From NCBI GenBank assembly GCA_964472545.1, contig CAYYNP010000007.1:1-64000 (forward strand): a DNA stretch of 64,000 nucleotides, in the 5' to 3' direction. This stretch comes from CAYYNP01 sp964472545. GTDB taxonomy: Bacteria > Planctomycetota > Planctomycetia > Pirellulales > Thermoguttaceae. The number at the start of each line of letters is the position of its first letter. Positions within the stretch are counted from its first letter, which is position 1. The notes under the pieces are model-generated. The model ran no database searches. It saw nothing but the letters and a program-made list of their open reading frames with translations, and was not told where the DNA came from. A program made the translations under genes and the position numbers. Shown piece after piece: positions 50,649 through 61,756 of this stretch.

Positions 50649-53024
50649 CTACGCGGTGACCATCTCCGTTTCATCGGCAAGGGCCTCGACCGCGGCTGCG
50701 CCGCCGGATCCTCGTCCGTCGTCGGTTCGGAATTGGCCGACCAGATCGCGAAGCGCGGTGGCCTGGGCTCCGAGTTCTTCGCTGCTGGAGGCCATCTCCT
50801 CGCTGCCGGCGGCGGCCTGTTCGGTCACTTCGGCGATCCCTTGCATCGCCTCGGAGACCTGCTGGGCGTTGCTGGCCTGTTCGATGGTGGCCGTGGCAAT
50901 CTCGGTGATCTTGGCCACGGTGGCCGCGACGCCGGCGGCGATTTCCTGCAGCGCGTTGCCGGTATCGTCGCTCAGTTGGGCGCCCTCCTGGACCCGCTGG
51001 CTCGATTCCTTAATCAGCGAAGTGATCTCCCCGGCCGCCTGGTTCGAGCGCTCGGCCAGTTTGCGAACTTCGTCGGCCACTACGGCGAATCCCATGCCGT
51101 GTTCGCCGGCCCGGGCCGCCTCAATGGCGGCATTCAGCGCCAAGAGGTTTGTTTGGCTGGCGATTTCGGAAATCACCTGGATGATCTCGGCGATCTGGTC
51201 CGAGCTGTTGCGGATGAGCTCCATCGCTTCGGTCGATTTCTGCACCGCTTGCCCACCCTGTTCGGCCAGTTGGTTGGTCTTCTTGGCCACGGCGTCGGCC
51301 TCGTGGGCGTTGCTCTTGACGCCGTCGATCGAAGCGGTTAGTTCCTCCACCGAAGCGCTCACCTCTTCGACGCTCGAGCTCTGCGTTTGGGAACCGCTGG
51401 CCAGCGACTGGGAACTCTCGGCGATGACGCGAGAGCCTTCGCTGAACTGCGAGGCGCTTTCTGTGACTTGACCGATCATTCCGCTGAGGTTTTTGATCGT
51501 CGCGTTCACGGCCTCGGCGATCTCGGCGAAGCTGCGGCCCACCTCGTTCGTTTGTTCGTCGGTGGCGGCCACCTCGTAGCATTGCGTCAAGTCACCCTGA
51601 GCAACTTTCTGCATGACGCCCGAGACCTTCTCCACCTCGCCGCGCTGATATTCGGCGATCTTGTCCGCAACTTCCTTCGCCGTGCCGAGGGCCCCGATGG
51701 TGGCGTTGGTGGCATCCGCGATTCCCTGGAAGCTTTGACCGACCTGTTCGGTCTCTTCGTCGGCTTCCGCCACGTCGTAACGGACCGACAAATCCCCTTC
51801 GGCAACCTTCTCCAGCGTCGTCGACAGTTTGGTGACCTCTGTGTCCTGGAACTGCGAGACCTTTGCGGCGAGGTCTCGCGCCCGCGTAATGTCGGTCATA
51901 TCGACCACGAACTCCTGGGCTCCGATGATCTGCCCGTTGGCATCCTTGATCGGAGCGCCCGTATACTGGATGGGAAGATTCAGCCCACCCGGATCGACCA
52001 CCGTCTCGCCCGTGAAGACCCCGTCCTTCTCCATCGCCTGGGCGCAACGACATTCGGGCGTTTGGCAGTGCGGGTTGGTGAACAACTCGTAGCACTTCTT
52101 GCCGATACACTGCTCGGGCGTGGAGCCGACGGCCTGAGCACCGGCCGGGTTCAGGAACGTCACGGTGAAATCCCTGTCGACGGTCAATACCGGCGAGGTC
52201 AGGTTGTTGAGATATCCGACCAGTTTCTGCGCCTCGTCGTTGGCCGTGGCGACTGCACCGATGGCCACGTTCAACGAAGCGGCCATCTGGCCCAGTTCGT
52301 CTTTGCTCTTCACGTCGGCCTTCCGGCTGTAGTCGCCGCCGGCCACCGCATCCAGCACGCCCGCCACGCTCTTCACATTCAGCACCAGTCGTCGAGAAAG
52401 TCGCCAGGCAATCAAGATCGAAGCCGCCAGGCCACACACCGCGACGATCAGCCCCACGTTCAATGAGGCATTGACACCGGCCACGATGCCTTGCATGGCC
52501 GAGTCCAACTCATCGGTTTGCTGCTTTACGAAGGCATCGACGTCGGTGGTGATGCGTTCGGCGAACGGGTCAAACTGTTCCATCAGCGGATTGCCCTCCG
52601 CCGGGCCGCCTCGCACGTAGGCGGTGGCCATCTTCTTTCCCATCTCGTGGAAATTGTCGAACGACGTCTCCAACTCGTCGAGTTCTTCCAGAGCGTCTTG
52701 GTCGTTTTCTCGCGTGTACATTTCCCGGAACTGGCTCAGATTCTCCTTGAACCTCCGGGCGCTCTCTTCGGCTTCGTCAAAACCATCGTCGAGGCCGTCT
52801 TCCGCACGAGTAGCAGAGATGTCGGTGAGCCATTGCTGCACCTGGACGGCGTGAAACTGCATCTCCTTGGCCTTCAGGGCGAACACGGACGACTCTTGAC
52901 GCGCAAGGTTGGCCAGTGCTTCAGACCGCTTGGAGAAATACGCGTTCACCGTTGCGACGACGATCAAACATGCGCACCCGATGGCGAACCCGAAGCCCAA
53001 CTTCTTACCTACGGTGATTCTCAT
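50649..53024 (-). CDS. Methyl-accepting chemotaxis protein with PAS domain
   Basis: 791 residues. GGAGGAGAG lies before the ATG at 53024. Membrane helices at ~9-29 and ~186-208 bracket a periplasmic helical domain (~155 residues). A HAMP region follows, then a PAS domain at ~285-390 with clustered Cys ([22 protein letters not shown]), and further HAMP-like repeats ([30 protein letters not shown]). The signalling tip [20 protein letters not shown] near residue 620 is classic. It would pass ligand or redox signals to CheA/CheW. No CheA, CheW or CheR gene is next to it. Confidence 0.95.
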   Translation of the reverse strand: MRITVGKKLGFGFAIGCACLIVVATVNAYFSKRSEALANLARQESSVFALKAKEMQFHAVQVQQWLTDISATRAEDGLDDGFDEAEESARRFKENLSQFREMYTRENDQDALEELDELETSFDNFHEMGKKMATAYVRGGPAEGNPLMEQFDPFAERITTDVDAFVKQQTDELDSAMQGIVAGVNASLNVGLIVAVCGLAASILIAWRLSRRLVLNVKSVAGVLDAVAGGDYSRKADVKSKDELGQMAASLNVAIGAVATANDEAQKLVGYLNNLTSPVLTVDRDFTVTFLNPAGAQAVGSTPEQCIGKKCYELFTNPHCQTPECRCAQAMEKDGVFTGETVVDPGGLNLPIQYTGAPIKDANGQIIGAQEFVVDMTDITRARDLAAKVSQFQDTEVTKLSTTLEKVAEGDLSVRYDVAEADEETEQVGQSFQGIADATNATIGALGTAKEVADKIAEYQRGEVEKVSGVMQKVAQGDLTQCYEVAATDEQTNEVGRSFAEIAEAVNATIKNLSGMIGQVTESASQFSEGSRVIAESSQSLASGSQTQSSSVEEVSASVEELTASIDGVKSNAHEADAVAKKTNQLAEQGGQAVQKSTEAMELIRNSSDQIAEIIQVISEIASQTNLLALNAAIEAARAGEHGMGFAVVADEVRKLAERSNQAAGEITSLIKESSQRVQEGAQLSDDTGNALQEIAAGVAATVAKITEIATATIEQASNAQQVSEAMQGIAEVTEQAAAGSEEMASSSEELGAQATALRDLVGQFRTDDGRGSGGAAAVEALADETEMVTA

Positions 53025-53433
53025 CGACGACTCTCCTCCACCTGGTATACGGAAACGGAAACATCGATCGGCGCTCGGCGCCACACGGAAGCTTGCGAAG
53101 CTACCCAACGGCCGAACGAGGGCGGCCACGCGCAGAAACGTAAGTTACGATGATGCACCGCAGGTGGCGTCTTTACGTCACCGAAGGGGTACATAAGCCC
53201 CGTTTGCCTAGTAGCACGAACGGTACGTGCTGTTGTGACGTCTCTGCGCCGAAAGCCCCCCTTGTAGCATTGAGCCGTACCCGCCAACCGGTGCTGTGGA
53301 GGGCCACATGCGATAGCGGCTACTACTACGGCAGGCAGTAAGTTGAGGAGAAGAGCCGAGGCAATTCGCGACGGTTCGTTGTCGAAGGGCTCGAGGCCAA
53401 GCGTTGCGGACCCGCCCTCCTTTGGACGAAACG
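53025..53433. other. Intergenic region, no gene seen
   Basis: 409 bases between the chemoreceptor and the response regulator. No promoter, RNA or repeat of note was recognised. Confidence 0.5.
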
Positions 53434-54078
53434 TCAGGACGGGGGAGGGGCCGCTTCTTCGTCGTCGAACACATCGAGTATTCCGACGCGTTGCACCAGC
53501 TCCACCGCCGACTCCACGCCCATCTTCTCGAACACGCTGGCACGTATCCGGTCGACGGTCCGCTGGCTGATCTGGAAATCCTGGGCAATCAAGCGGTTGG
53601 GCCTGCCGGCGAGTACCGCTCTTATCAAATGACGTTCCCGAAAGGACAACGTCTCGACGCGCCGCAGGATATCCGCGCGCCGGGCGAGTTCCTCTCGCGC
53701 GTTGCGATTCATCTCGAAGGCCGCACGGATCGCGTCGGCGAGTTGATCTTCCCCGTAGGGCTTTTCCAGCACGGTCAGCGCACCGTTGCGCATCGCTCGG
53801 ACGGTCGTAGGCACGTCGGCATAGGCACTGATCAGGATCACCGTCAGGGCGCTCTCGGCGGCGACCAGTTTCTCCTGCAAATCGAGTCCGCTCATGCCCT
53901 CCAGACGCAGATCGGTTAGCACGCAGCCCGGGCGAGAGAAGTCGCATTGTTCGAGGAAATCTTCCGCCGAGGCAAACGTCTCGCAGGCGATATCGATCGA
54001 CGCTGCCAGCGCGGCAACACCCTTGCGGGCACTAAGTTCGTCGTCGACGACAAACAGGGTCGGTTCCGTTTCGGACAT
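53434..54078 (-). CDS. FixJ-like response regulator 1
   Basis: 214 residues. Receiver domain with acidic pocket VVDD (10-12 region), phosphoacceptor Asp56 in LTDLRLEGMSG, switch Ser/Thr in LISAYAD, and Lys in LEKPY. A LuxR-type helix-turn-helix ends the protein: PNRLIAQDFQISQRTVDRI... FEKMG. It is a DNA-binding output of a two-component system, of the FixJ type. It is 340 bases from regulator 2, so the two are likely separately expressed copies. The likely sensor partner is the multi-PAS kinase at 55023-58207. Confidence 0.93.
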   Translation of the reverse strand: MSETEPTLFVVDDELSARKGVAALAASIDIACETFASAEDFLEQCDFSRPGCVLTDLRLEGMSGLDLQEKLVAAESALTVILISAYADVPTTVRAMRNGALTVLEKPYGEDQLADAIRAAFEMNRNAREELARRADILRRVETLSFRERHLIRAVLAGRPNRLIAQDFQISQRTVDRIRASVFEKMGVESAVELVQRVGILDVFDDEEAAPPPS

Positions 54079-54418
54079 AGGTTGGCAGCCGGTGAGTTCC
54101 TTGGTCGCGATCGCAGACCGCACGTGTGGAGGGTAGATGGGCACGACCGACGATGGCCCACCACCGTGGCATCGGTCATCGACGGAGCCGGCACCCATCT
54201 TCGCGCTCCCGCATTTGCAGTTCGAGCCATAGGTAAAGCGTGGCTCTTGTCGAGCAAGAAACGTCCGTGTTTCCGCGGACCTGTGATGCATCCTACATCG
54301 ACGCGCCGGGGCGGCTCGACAAAAGCCACACCTTTGAATCGTCGCATACCTGGGGCCCGCCGCAATAGACCAATAGCCGAAAAGCGCTGCGGGAAGCCGC
54401 ATTTGCCCCAGCGACCCA
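54079..54418. other. Intergenic region with a decayed repeat
   Basis: 340 bases between the two response regulators. The right part (54349-54418) has weak similarity to the interspersed repeat arms (CTGGGGCCCGCCGC, TTTGCCCCAGCGACCC). Nothing else seen. Confidence 0.4.
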
Positions 54419-55033
54419 TTAGCCGCCGATGCCGGCCGCGATCACCATCCGCACGAGCTGGGCCACGGACTCCGCTTCCATCTTGGCGAACACCTCGCGG
54501 CGGCGGTTCTCGACGGTCCGCAGGCTGACGTCTTGCGCGGCGGCGATCACCTTGTTCGGCATGCCTTGAGTCATCATCTCCATCACCCGGCGCTCCGCGG
54601 GCGTGAGCGATGCGGCGCGGCGGAGAATCTCTTGGCGCTGCGCCTGCTCGGCACGGCCGGCGGCGTCGCGGGCGAGCCCTTTGCGGATGGCGTCCCAAAG
54701 ATCTTCGTCGTCATACGGCTTTTCCAAGAGCGTGATCGCTCCGGCGCGGATCGCACGGACCGTCAGCGGCGTGCGGGCGTAGGCCGTCAGCACGATCACC
54801 GGCACCGAGACGTCGCGCCGGAGAAGTTCGTCTTGCAGTTCCAGCCCGCTCATGCCGAACATGCGGACGTCGGTGACCAGACATCCGGGGCGCCCCCTGC
54901 GATAGCCGCCGAGGAATTCTTCGGCCGAGGCGAACGGTTCGGCCTCGATACCCATCGAGCGGACCAGCGCGCAGACGGACTTCCGCGCCTGGGGGTCGTC
55001 GTCGACGACGAAGACGGTAGGTTCATGCGTCAT
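54419..55033 (-). CDS. FixJ-like response regulator 2
   Basis: 204 residues. Receiver with VVDDD at the pocket, Asp55 in VTDVRMFGMSG, LTAYAR switch and LEKPYDDEDLW. The LuxR-type helix-turn-helix follows: MTQGMPNKVIAAAQDVSLRT then VENRRREVFAKM. Its start overlaps the end of the histidine kinase gene by 11 bases (55023-55033), which ties it to that kinase as the probable direct partner. It shares layout with regulator 1 and probably arose by duplication. Confidence 0.94.
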   Translation of the reverse strand: MTHEPTVFVVDDDPQARKSVCALVRSMGIEAEPFASAEEFLGGYRRGRPGCLVTDVRMFGMSGLELQDELLRRDVSVPVIVLTAYARTPLTVRAIRAGAITLLEKPYDDEDLWDAIRKGLARDAAGRAEQAQRQEILRRAASLTPAERRVMEMMTQGMPNKVIAAAQDVSLRTVENRRREVFAKMEAESVAQLVRMVIAAGIGG

Positions 55034-58000
55034 GGTTCCGAGCCTCCTCGGCAACCGGTAGTGTGAAACGGAACGTGGCCCCGCCGTCGCCGGGCGGGGC
55101 GGCTTGGAGTTTTCCGCCGTGTGCCTCGACGATCGTCTTGCTGATCGCCAGCCCCATCCCCAGTCCGTCGGGCTTGGTAGTCACGAAGGCGTCGAGGACC
55201 TTGGCGCCAACTCCGTCGGGCAACCCGAGCCCCGTGTCCGAAACGGCAACTTCGACGGCACCGTCGGCCGCGCGGGCGCGAACGGAGATCCGCCGCCGCT
55301 GAATTTTCGGCCGGTCCATGGCCTCGCAGGCGTTGCGCAAGAGGTTGACCAGGACCTGTTGGATCTCGACGCGGTCGACGTCGACGTTGTCAAGCCCCTC
55401 GGCCACGTCCACGCCGACCTCGATCCGACACCGGCGGATCTCGAAGCCGACCAACTGCACGGACTCCTCGATGATCTGGCCGATCGATTCGGACCGTCGG
55501 ACCGGCTCGGTGCGGCGAACGAATCCCTGCAATCGCTGGATAATGTCGCCCGCCTGTGTGGCGGAAGCGGCGATCTCCTCAAACCAGTCGCGGAGGCCGT
55601 CGAGGTCCGGCGCGTCGTTTGCGGCCAGCACGTTTCGGCCGGCCTTGGCAAAATTGAGGATCGCATAGAACGGCTGATTCACCTCGTGGGCGATGCCGGC
55701 CACCATCTCGCCCATGGTGGAAAGCCGGGCCACGTGGGCCAGTTGTGTTTCCATCTCCCGCAAGCGGTCCTCGGCCCGCTCGCGCTCGGTGATGTCTTGG
55801 CCGACGGCCACGATCCCCGCCGGTTGGCCCGACGAATCGAGCATGCGATTCACACTCCATACGAAGGCTCGCTCGCTTCCGTCTCTTGCCCGGAGAGGAT
55901 TCTCGTAGCCCCGGGTCGGCTCTCCGCCGAGTACCTTTTCGATGTCTGCGGCAATCGCATCGCGGGCTTGCCTGGGGACGAACAGTTCGAGGTAGTTTTT
56001 CCCCAGGACTTCCTCGCGTCGGCGTCCGAGGAGCCGTTCCGCCTCGGGGTTGAACTCGACGATGCGATGGTCCGGCGTAAGGTGCAGGATGATGTTCGGC
56101 GCCGTGTCAATCAGCGCCCGTGCCCGCGTCTCGCTCTCGCGCAGTTTCTGTTCGACGCGGCGCCGATGGTCGATGTCGCAGCGGAGCTGCGCGTTGACTC
56201 GACTTAGCTCGGCCGTGCGTTCCCGCACCAACTCTGCGAGCCGGTCGCGGTGCCTTTCCAGCTCTTTCTCCATTCGCTTCCGGTCGGTAATGTCGGTCAG
56301 CACGTTGGCCAGATACTGAGGCTCTCCTTGCTCGTCGCGAATCAAGAAGACGGCTTGAATGCAGTCGGTCACCTTCCCCTTGCGCGAGCGCAACGGCAAT
56401 TCGCCGCTCCACTGCCCGTCGCTCATCACCGCGGGGAGAACGGTTCCGTTGAGGAAGTCCAAGGCGGCCTCGGGATAATACTCCCTCACGTTGTGGCCGA
56501 TAGCGTCTTCTCGGGTATCCTCGCCCAGCAGTCGGCACAGCGCCTCGTTTGCGTAAGTGATATTCCCTTCGAGGTCCGCCATGCCGAGCGACTCTCCGGC
56601 AGCTTCGGTAAACCACTTGAAGACCGCCAGATCGTTCTCCGCCTGCCTGCGTTCGGAGATCTCCGACAGCAGCGATTCGTTGGCGGCGTTGAGCTCGGCC
56701 GTACGTTCCTCGATCAACTCTTCGAGGTGACGGCGATGACGCTCCAACTCCTGCTCCGCGTGCCTCCGTTGGGTAACGTCCTCTCCGGACGCCAACGTCC
56801 CTACGATCTTCCCGGAGGGATCCCTTAGTACCGTGTTGTGCCAGGCAATTACCCGTTCCTCTCCGCGGGCGGTCACCACGTGGTTCTCGAAGTCTTCGAT
56901 CGGTTCGATCTCGCCGGCCATCAGGCGATCGAAGACTCGCTTGACGGTCTCTCGCTCGCGTTCGGGAATCGCCAGGTCGAACCAATTCCTCCCCACGATT
57001 TCGTCGCAACTGCGGCCCAGGATCTGACGGCCCTTGCGGTTGATCAGCGTGACGCGCTGTTGCGCATCGATGACCACCAGCATTACGCTGGCCACGTCGA
57101 GGTATTGCTGTGCCCGGTCCTTCTCTTCCCGCAAAGCGGCCTCCGCCCGCTTCTGCTCGGTGACGTCGCGCCCGGTGCCCTGGAACTCGATCACCTCTCC
57201 GGCGTCATCCACGATCGCGCGATTCGTCCAGCGCTGCCAGCGAACGTCTCCGTCGGGCAAGATCACGCGGCGTTCGTGGGTGGCCACCGGGTTCTCCGGG
57301 CTCAACGACCGGAAGTACTCCCGTACGCCCGGTTGGTCCTCCTCGGGAATCAGGGGCATGAACTTCCGCCCGATCAACTCCTCTTCACTACGGCCGAAAT
57401 ACTGGCAGTAGGCCCGATTAACGAAGCTCACCGTTCCGTCCGGCGCACAGCGGCAGACCAACTCGGTCTGGTCTTCGACCACTGCCCGATAGCGGTCTTC
57501 GCTGGCCGCCAGTTCCCATTCGATGCGCGCGTGCGCGCCGATCCGATCGTGCAACTCGCGGTTGGCCGCCTCGAGCTCGTCGGTCCGCCGCTGCAGCTCG
57601 TCGAGCGACTCCTGAAGATGATCGCGCACACTCCCGAAGCTGCCCACGGCTAACAGGGCAAGAAAGGCAAATCCCACGAAGACCGTGCCCCAGGCAACGG
57701 GGCTTGCCACGTACTGGGAGACATCGACCGAGGAGGTGATCGATCCGGTGCAGACGCCTACCCCTATCGCCCCCACTACGCACAAGCCAACGCCTACAGC
57801 CGCCAGACCCGCGCGAGTGCCCAACAACACCGCGCTGAGCGTGGCGAAGGTAATCAGCAGCAGCCCCCCCCCGACGCAATGCCAAATACAAGGTGGCTTG
57901 CGACCCCTGAAATCAGCAACACCCCCAAAAGGACGATCGACCGCCAAACATGACTAATCCGCCGCCGGAAAACACACACACCCGCCAGGGCAGCGTATAG

Positions 58001-58207
58001 CCCCGCATACAACGGAACTACCCAGTGCCAGCCGTGATCGACGGCTCTGACAATGGCGGAAACCAGGGCGGGAAACCCGAGCAGCGTACAGAGACAGAGA
58101 CCTCGGTCCACCAACTGACTCTGAACCGCCTGGAGTCCCTCCGGTTCGGTGTCTTGGTGAGTAGAAGCGGCAACATTAGCAGCCGAGGGAGGCCGCGATT
58201 GGTCCAT
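55023..58207 (-). CDS. Multi-PAS membrane histidine kinase, frame broken at a G9 run
   Basis: Reading frame starts at ATG 58207 (TGGAGAAAG about 7-15 bases upstream) and is open until the nine-C run at 57864-57872 (G9 on the coding strand). There it runs into a TGA shortly after; the next frame carries the rest to 55023. One extra G restores a 1,061-residue protein whose membrane helices continue unbroken across the joint (VFGIASGGG / LLLITFATLSAVLLG). The N-terminal half has about six helices, then a coiled coil, four PAS domains, a FixL-like HisKA with the phosphoacceptor His in GIAHEVNQP (around residue 840) and an ATPase domain ending in DTGLGLPDG. The partner gene is regulator 2. The break may be natural phase variation or a sequence error. 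Confidence 0.85.
57864..57872. repeat. Nine-base C/G homopolymer within the kinase
   Basis: CCCCCCCCC on the plus strand, G9 on the coding strand. It is the exact point where the kinase frame shifts. Runs of this length are hot spots for slippage in both replication and sequencing. Confidence 0.95.
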
Positions 58208-58335
58208 GGTCGGCTTTCTCCAGGCCGGCAACCATCGGCATCGCTGCGCGCCGCTGTGCCAGACAGGCCCACAAACCCCTCGGCGGCCCGATTCCGCCAT
58301 CATCACGGCCGCCAGGACTCAGAGCAGTCTATCGG

Positions 58336-60249
58336 TTATCGGCTCGCCTGTCGATAACCGTGGCGACGCGTCCCGGCGGCGTGCAGCCACTGCCCGATCC
58401 GCAGCCGCACGGCGTCCCATGCCTCCGGATTGTTGTTCCAGATCTCGGTCTTGCCGACCGCAGCCGGGCCGAAGGGCGTGGCGTGTACGATCGACTCGAC
58501 AGAGCGATCGGCCTGCTCGCTTCGGCCGGCTTGCCTCAGCAGCCAGAAGTACTCGTGGTCTTGAAAGCCCCGGCGATGGGCCTTCAGGCGGACGCTGGGA
58601 ACGGGACGATCGAGCCCCATCGGCTCGCCGCGATAGATCAGCAGCCCGCTGCCGTTGTACCGGCCGTTGCCATAGCGGCAGTTGACCGCCTCTCGCCACG
58701 CGCGATTGCCGGCCGCTTCCGGCCGAAACGTCCGGCTGGATTCGTCGTAGAAGGCGTCGAACTCCCATTGGCAGTAGCCGCTATGGTGCTTCCAGGCAAC
58801 CCAACCCACGCCCCGGCAGGTGAGCAGGTCCAAGTCGGTCAGCGTGTTCGATCCGCAGGCCGAATTGGCCCGACGCTCGTAGATCATCGGCCCGTAGAAC
58901 CAGGTCTCGATGCCCCGGCGTCGAAAATGGGCCGTCTTGGCCGCGTCGAATCCGATCGTGTGGCAGACCCAGAGGTCGACGTGATGCTCGAGCGTCTCCA
59001 TAGCCGCCCGGCTGTAGCCGCCGTCGATGCGGTACTGAAACCAGTTCGGACCCGTTGCCCGACGCAGCAGATCACAGTAGTCGATCATCTTACGATAAGC
59101 GTCTTCACTGTACGACTCGTCGAGCCCGCCAATGAAGACGACCTTTCCCACCTTCCGCCGGGCACGGTCCGCTTCGAAATGCTGCTTGAACTGCCGGGCG
59201 GTCTCGGTCCATACGGCTTCGGCCGGCTTGCGGGAGCCCTCCTCAGGCAGGGCGACCGGCCAGGCAACGTCGAAGGGCAACAGCAGGTGGTCGATCGGCA
59301 GACCTTCGCCGGGGCCCCAATAGCCGTGTGCCGTGGTGAAGGCCGAGCCGTCGAGATACTTCCCCAGCCGGGCGTCGTAGGCCGACCAATCGATCGTGAC
59401 CGCGGCACCGTCCACCGTCAGTTTCGGACGATAGCCGGCCACGCCCGGCAGGAATCGGTGACGCCGGGCCAGTTGGTAGAACTGGAGTTCCTGCTTCGGG
59501 GGCATCCGCCGGAGACTCCCATTCCAGATGTCGCCCCGGCAGTGGATCTCCTCCGGCAAGGCGAAATCCCACAACCGAAGTTCGATCGCGATCTGCCGGT
59601 TTCCGCCCGGCCAGGTCACGCTCAGCGAGCCACGATACGTACCCGGCGGCGCGTCATCTCGATCCCGCGGCACGTAGACGTCGCACCAGACGCTCTGATT
59701 CCGCTGCCCTGGGCCGATACGGTTGACACGGTCGGGGATATCAAACGACAGCCGCCCCGTCTGCTCGGCCGGCAGCAGGGCGTCGGGATACCAGGCGGGC
59801 CCCAACGACAGCTTCTCGTACCCGCTGGACGGTTGTGTAACGCGCAGATACCAGGCCTTATACAGCGCAACGTGTTTGCCGGAGATCGATTTCCCCGCCG
59901 CGTCTCTTAGCGGGCTCAAGCGCACCTCAATTCCGTCGACCGGTTGCCGGCTCTCGACGATCAGTTGAAACGCTACGAACTCGTTGCGTGCCGCGTGCAG
60001 CGTAACGCCTTGCCGGGCGGCGTCCCACACGGCGTTCCGCCGACGATAGTCTCCCGTAGGGTAGTCGCCGTGAATGTCCCGACGGTCCTCCAGATAGCGG
60101 CCGGTCTCCGGATCGACCCGAACGCCGTCGGCGGTGGCCCAAACATTCACCGAGGCGGAATCTTCCGGGTACTGCGCGCCGACACAGTTGGACCAACATG
60201 CCACCACCAGTGCAGCCGCAACCGATGCTCCCTTGGCGCGAAACGTCAT
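58336..60249 (-). CDS. DUF4091 glycoside-hydrolase-like exported protein
   Basis: 637 residues. A signal peptide (AAALVVACWSNCVGA) precedes a beta-rich N-terminal region (VTLHAARNEFVAFQLIVESR) of the kind seen in GH123-like proteins, then a catalytic barrel with KVVFIGGLDESYSEDAY and a DUF4091 segment near GYCQWEFDAFYDES...GSGLLIYRG. The pair of acidic residues in GLDES and the YCQWEF block are typical. It would act on a sugar polymer outside the cytoplasm; substrate unknown. Its ATG overlaps the stop of the DUF1566 gene (ATGA, 60246-60249), so the two are coupled. GAGGAAG lies before the start. Confidence 0.85.
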   Translation of the reverse strand: MTFRAKGASVAAALVVACWSNCVGAQYPEDSASVNVWATADGVRVDPETGRYLEDRRDIHGDYPTGDYRRRNAVWDAARQGVTLHAARNEFVAFQLIVESRQPVDGIEVRLSPLRDAAGKSISGKHVALYKAWYLRVTQPSSGYEKLSLGPAWYPDALLPAEQTGRLSFDIPDRVNRIGPGQRNQSVWCDVYVPRDRDDAPPGTYRGSLSVTWPGGNRQIAIELRLWDFALPEEIHCRGDIWNGSLRRMPPKQELQFYQLARRHRFLPGVAGYRPKLTVDGAAVTIDWSAYDARLGKYLDGSAFTTAHGYWGPGEGLPIDHLLLPFDVAWPVALPEEGSRKPAEAVWTETARQFKQHFEADRARRKVGKVVFIGGLDESYSEDAYRKMIDYCDLLRRATGPNWFQYRIDGGYSRAAMETLEHHVDLWVCHTIGFDAAKTAHFRRRGIETWFYGPMIYERRANSACGSNTLTDLDLLTCRGVGWVAWKHHSGYCQWEFDAFYDESSRTFRPEAAGNRAWREAVNCRYGNGRYNGSGLLIYRGEPMGLDRPVPSVRLKAHRRGFQDHEYFWLLRQAGRSEQADRSVESIVHATPFGPAAVGKTEIWNNNPEAWDAVRLRIGQWLHAAGTRRHGYRQASR

Positions 60250-61658
60250 CGGCTTCCTCGCGGCGATGAAGCTATCGGTTCCATCCCATCCGAAACACCG
60301 GACCTTCCCGGAGCGTAGGGCCTCCGCGGTGGAGGGAACCTGAAGTGCGGTGGTGGTGGCGGGCGGAATCGCGGCGGTTGGAAGCCCTCGTTCCGTCTGC
60401 CCGGAAAGGCATGTTTGATGGCTTGCGTGCTCGGTTCGACGACCTCGACCGCCGAGGCGTCGACATTGCGAACGGCCCGGGCATAGTTGGCGATTCGACG
60501 ATCGTCGCCTTGCGGCCCCATCCCTTGCCGGAAGTCGGCCGGGTCGCCGCTCTTCGGATCGCTCCGTTGTGCCCCCGCGCCGTGCACGTTCATCGGCCGC
60601 GTACGTCCGGTGCGTCGATCCGGCATGATGCCCACCGCACGGCCAAATACCACGTAGACCGCCCGATCGCCCAGCCGCGGACCGTCCAGGTGCGTCGTGC
60701 TGCTCCAGTAGTACGATTCCGTCTCGGTCACCTGGAAGATCGGATCGACGGCCGGCCCACGCTTGCCGGGCGCAGCGGCGTCCGGGGCGCGGGTGTAGTC
60801 GACGATGGACTGAAGTTCCTTCGCGTTGGGCAGCCGCCAGTCGTCGCGGCCTGCCGTCTGAAGACCCTCGGCCCACGCGAGCGCGTGTTGCCAGTCGAGC
60901 GGTTTGCCGCTGTCGGTTTGCGTCCACATCAGCCCGGTGGCCAGGTCGGAGATCGTGCCGTCTTGGTTGTCGACGAGTTGATTCTTGCCGTAGCGGGGAT
61001 TCCCGCGAACGTAGCGAACGAACCTCGGCATCTCCCCGCGCGGCGTGACCGGCGGATAACCTTTGATCCGTCCGTCGGCGAAATTCACGCCAAACACGGC
61101 CCGGCGGCCGTCCATCACCGTGCCCACGTACTCGGTCGACGACCAATACTGGGCGTCGATGATCCGCTCCCGAGAGGTGTCGCCGAAGGCGAAGTCGAAG
61201 TACTCCGTGTCGATGTAGGGCTGCGGCGTACGGCTGTGGACGCAGCCGTTGAAATCGATCAACGAATAGAGTTCCTTGATCGTCGGCAGCCGCCAGTCGT
61301 CGTACCCCGCCAGGCGGAAGCTGCGAGCGCCGGCAACCGCCCGATCAAACGTCGACTTGTTCTTCAAGTCGGGCGTCTTCTGCCACATCAGGCCCGTGTT
61401 CAGGTCGCTGATCGTTCCGTCGCCGTTGTCGCGGTACTTCGGCGGACAGGATCGATAACAGGCGTCCTGGCCGAAGAACGCCTCGCCCGGCCGGGGAGCT
61501 TTGAGGAGTTGGCCGCGGTCGCTGAAGCAATGCACTTGGGCGGTGTCAACGATGCAGTAGGTCGGCGGGCCGGATGGCTGGCCGGACGTAGTTGCCGCGG
61601 CGATCAAGCTCAGGCAGATGACGCCCAGCGCCACGGTGCTGCCTTGTAGATGGCTCAT
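60246..61658 (-). CDS. Exported protein with two DUF1566 domains and Pro-rich tail
   Basis: 470 residues. A signal peptide (VICLSLIAAATTSG) precedes two Lcl-type DUF1566 domains: NGDGTISDLNTGLMWQKTPD with YDDWRLPTIKELYSLID, and NQDGTISDLATGLMWTQTDS with RDDWRLPNAKELQSIVDY. Each ends in the QYWSSTEY / YYWSSTTH block. The last ~70 residues are Pro/Arg-rich (FRPPPPPHFRFPPPRRPYAP). DUF1566 is linked to surface or adhesion proteins in other bacteria, including Legionella collagen-like protein tails. GGAAGGA lies before ATG 61658. It overlaps the DUF4091 start by four bases. Confidence 0.87.
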   Translation of the reverse strand: MSHLQGSTVALGVICLSLIAAATTSGQPSGPPTYCIVDTAQVHCFSDRGQLLKAPRPGEAFFGQDACYRSCPPKYRDNGDGTISDLNTGLMWQKTPDLKNKSTFDRAVAGARSFRLAGYDDWRLPTIKELYSLIDFNGCVHSRTPQPYIDTEYFDFAFGDTSRERIIDAQYWSSTEYVGTVMDGRRAVFGVNFADGRIKGYPPVTPRGEMPRFVRYVRGNPRYGKNQLVDNQDGTISDLATGLMWTQTDSGKPLDWQHALAWAEGLQTAGRDDWRLPNAKELQSIVDYTRAPDAAAPGKRGPAVDPIFQVTETESYYWSSTTHLDGPRLGDRAVYVVFGRAVGIMPDRRTGRTRPMNVHGAGAQRSDPKSGDPADFRQGMGPQGDDRRIANYARAVRNVDASAVEVVEPSTQAIKHAFPGRRNEGFQPPRFRPPPPPHFRFPPPRRPYAPGRSGVSDGMEPIASSPRGSR

Positions 61659-61699
61659 AACGCATGTCCTTCCTTCGTTTTCACTTCCTGGCCGATGGC

Positions 61700-61748
61700 C
61701 CCGCTCCCGAGTCCCCAGCCCCGAGTCCCCAGCCCCCAGCCCCACGTC
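61700..61748. repeat. Low-complexity CCCGAGTCCCCAGCC repeat
   Basis: A short run of imperfect repeats (CCCGAGTCCCCAGCC, CCCGAGTCCCCAGCC, CCCAGCCCCACG) lies between the kinase stop and the DUF1566 start. No coding sign. Confidence 0.7.
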
Positions 61749-61756
61749 CCCGCTCA

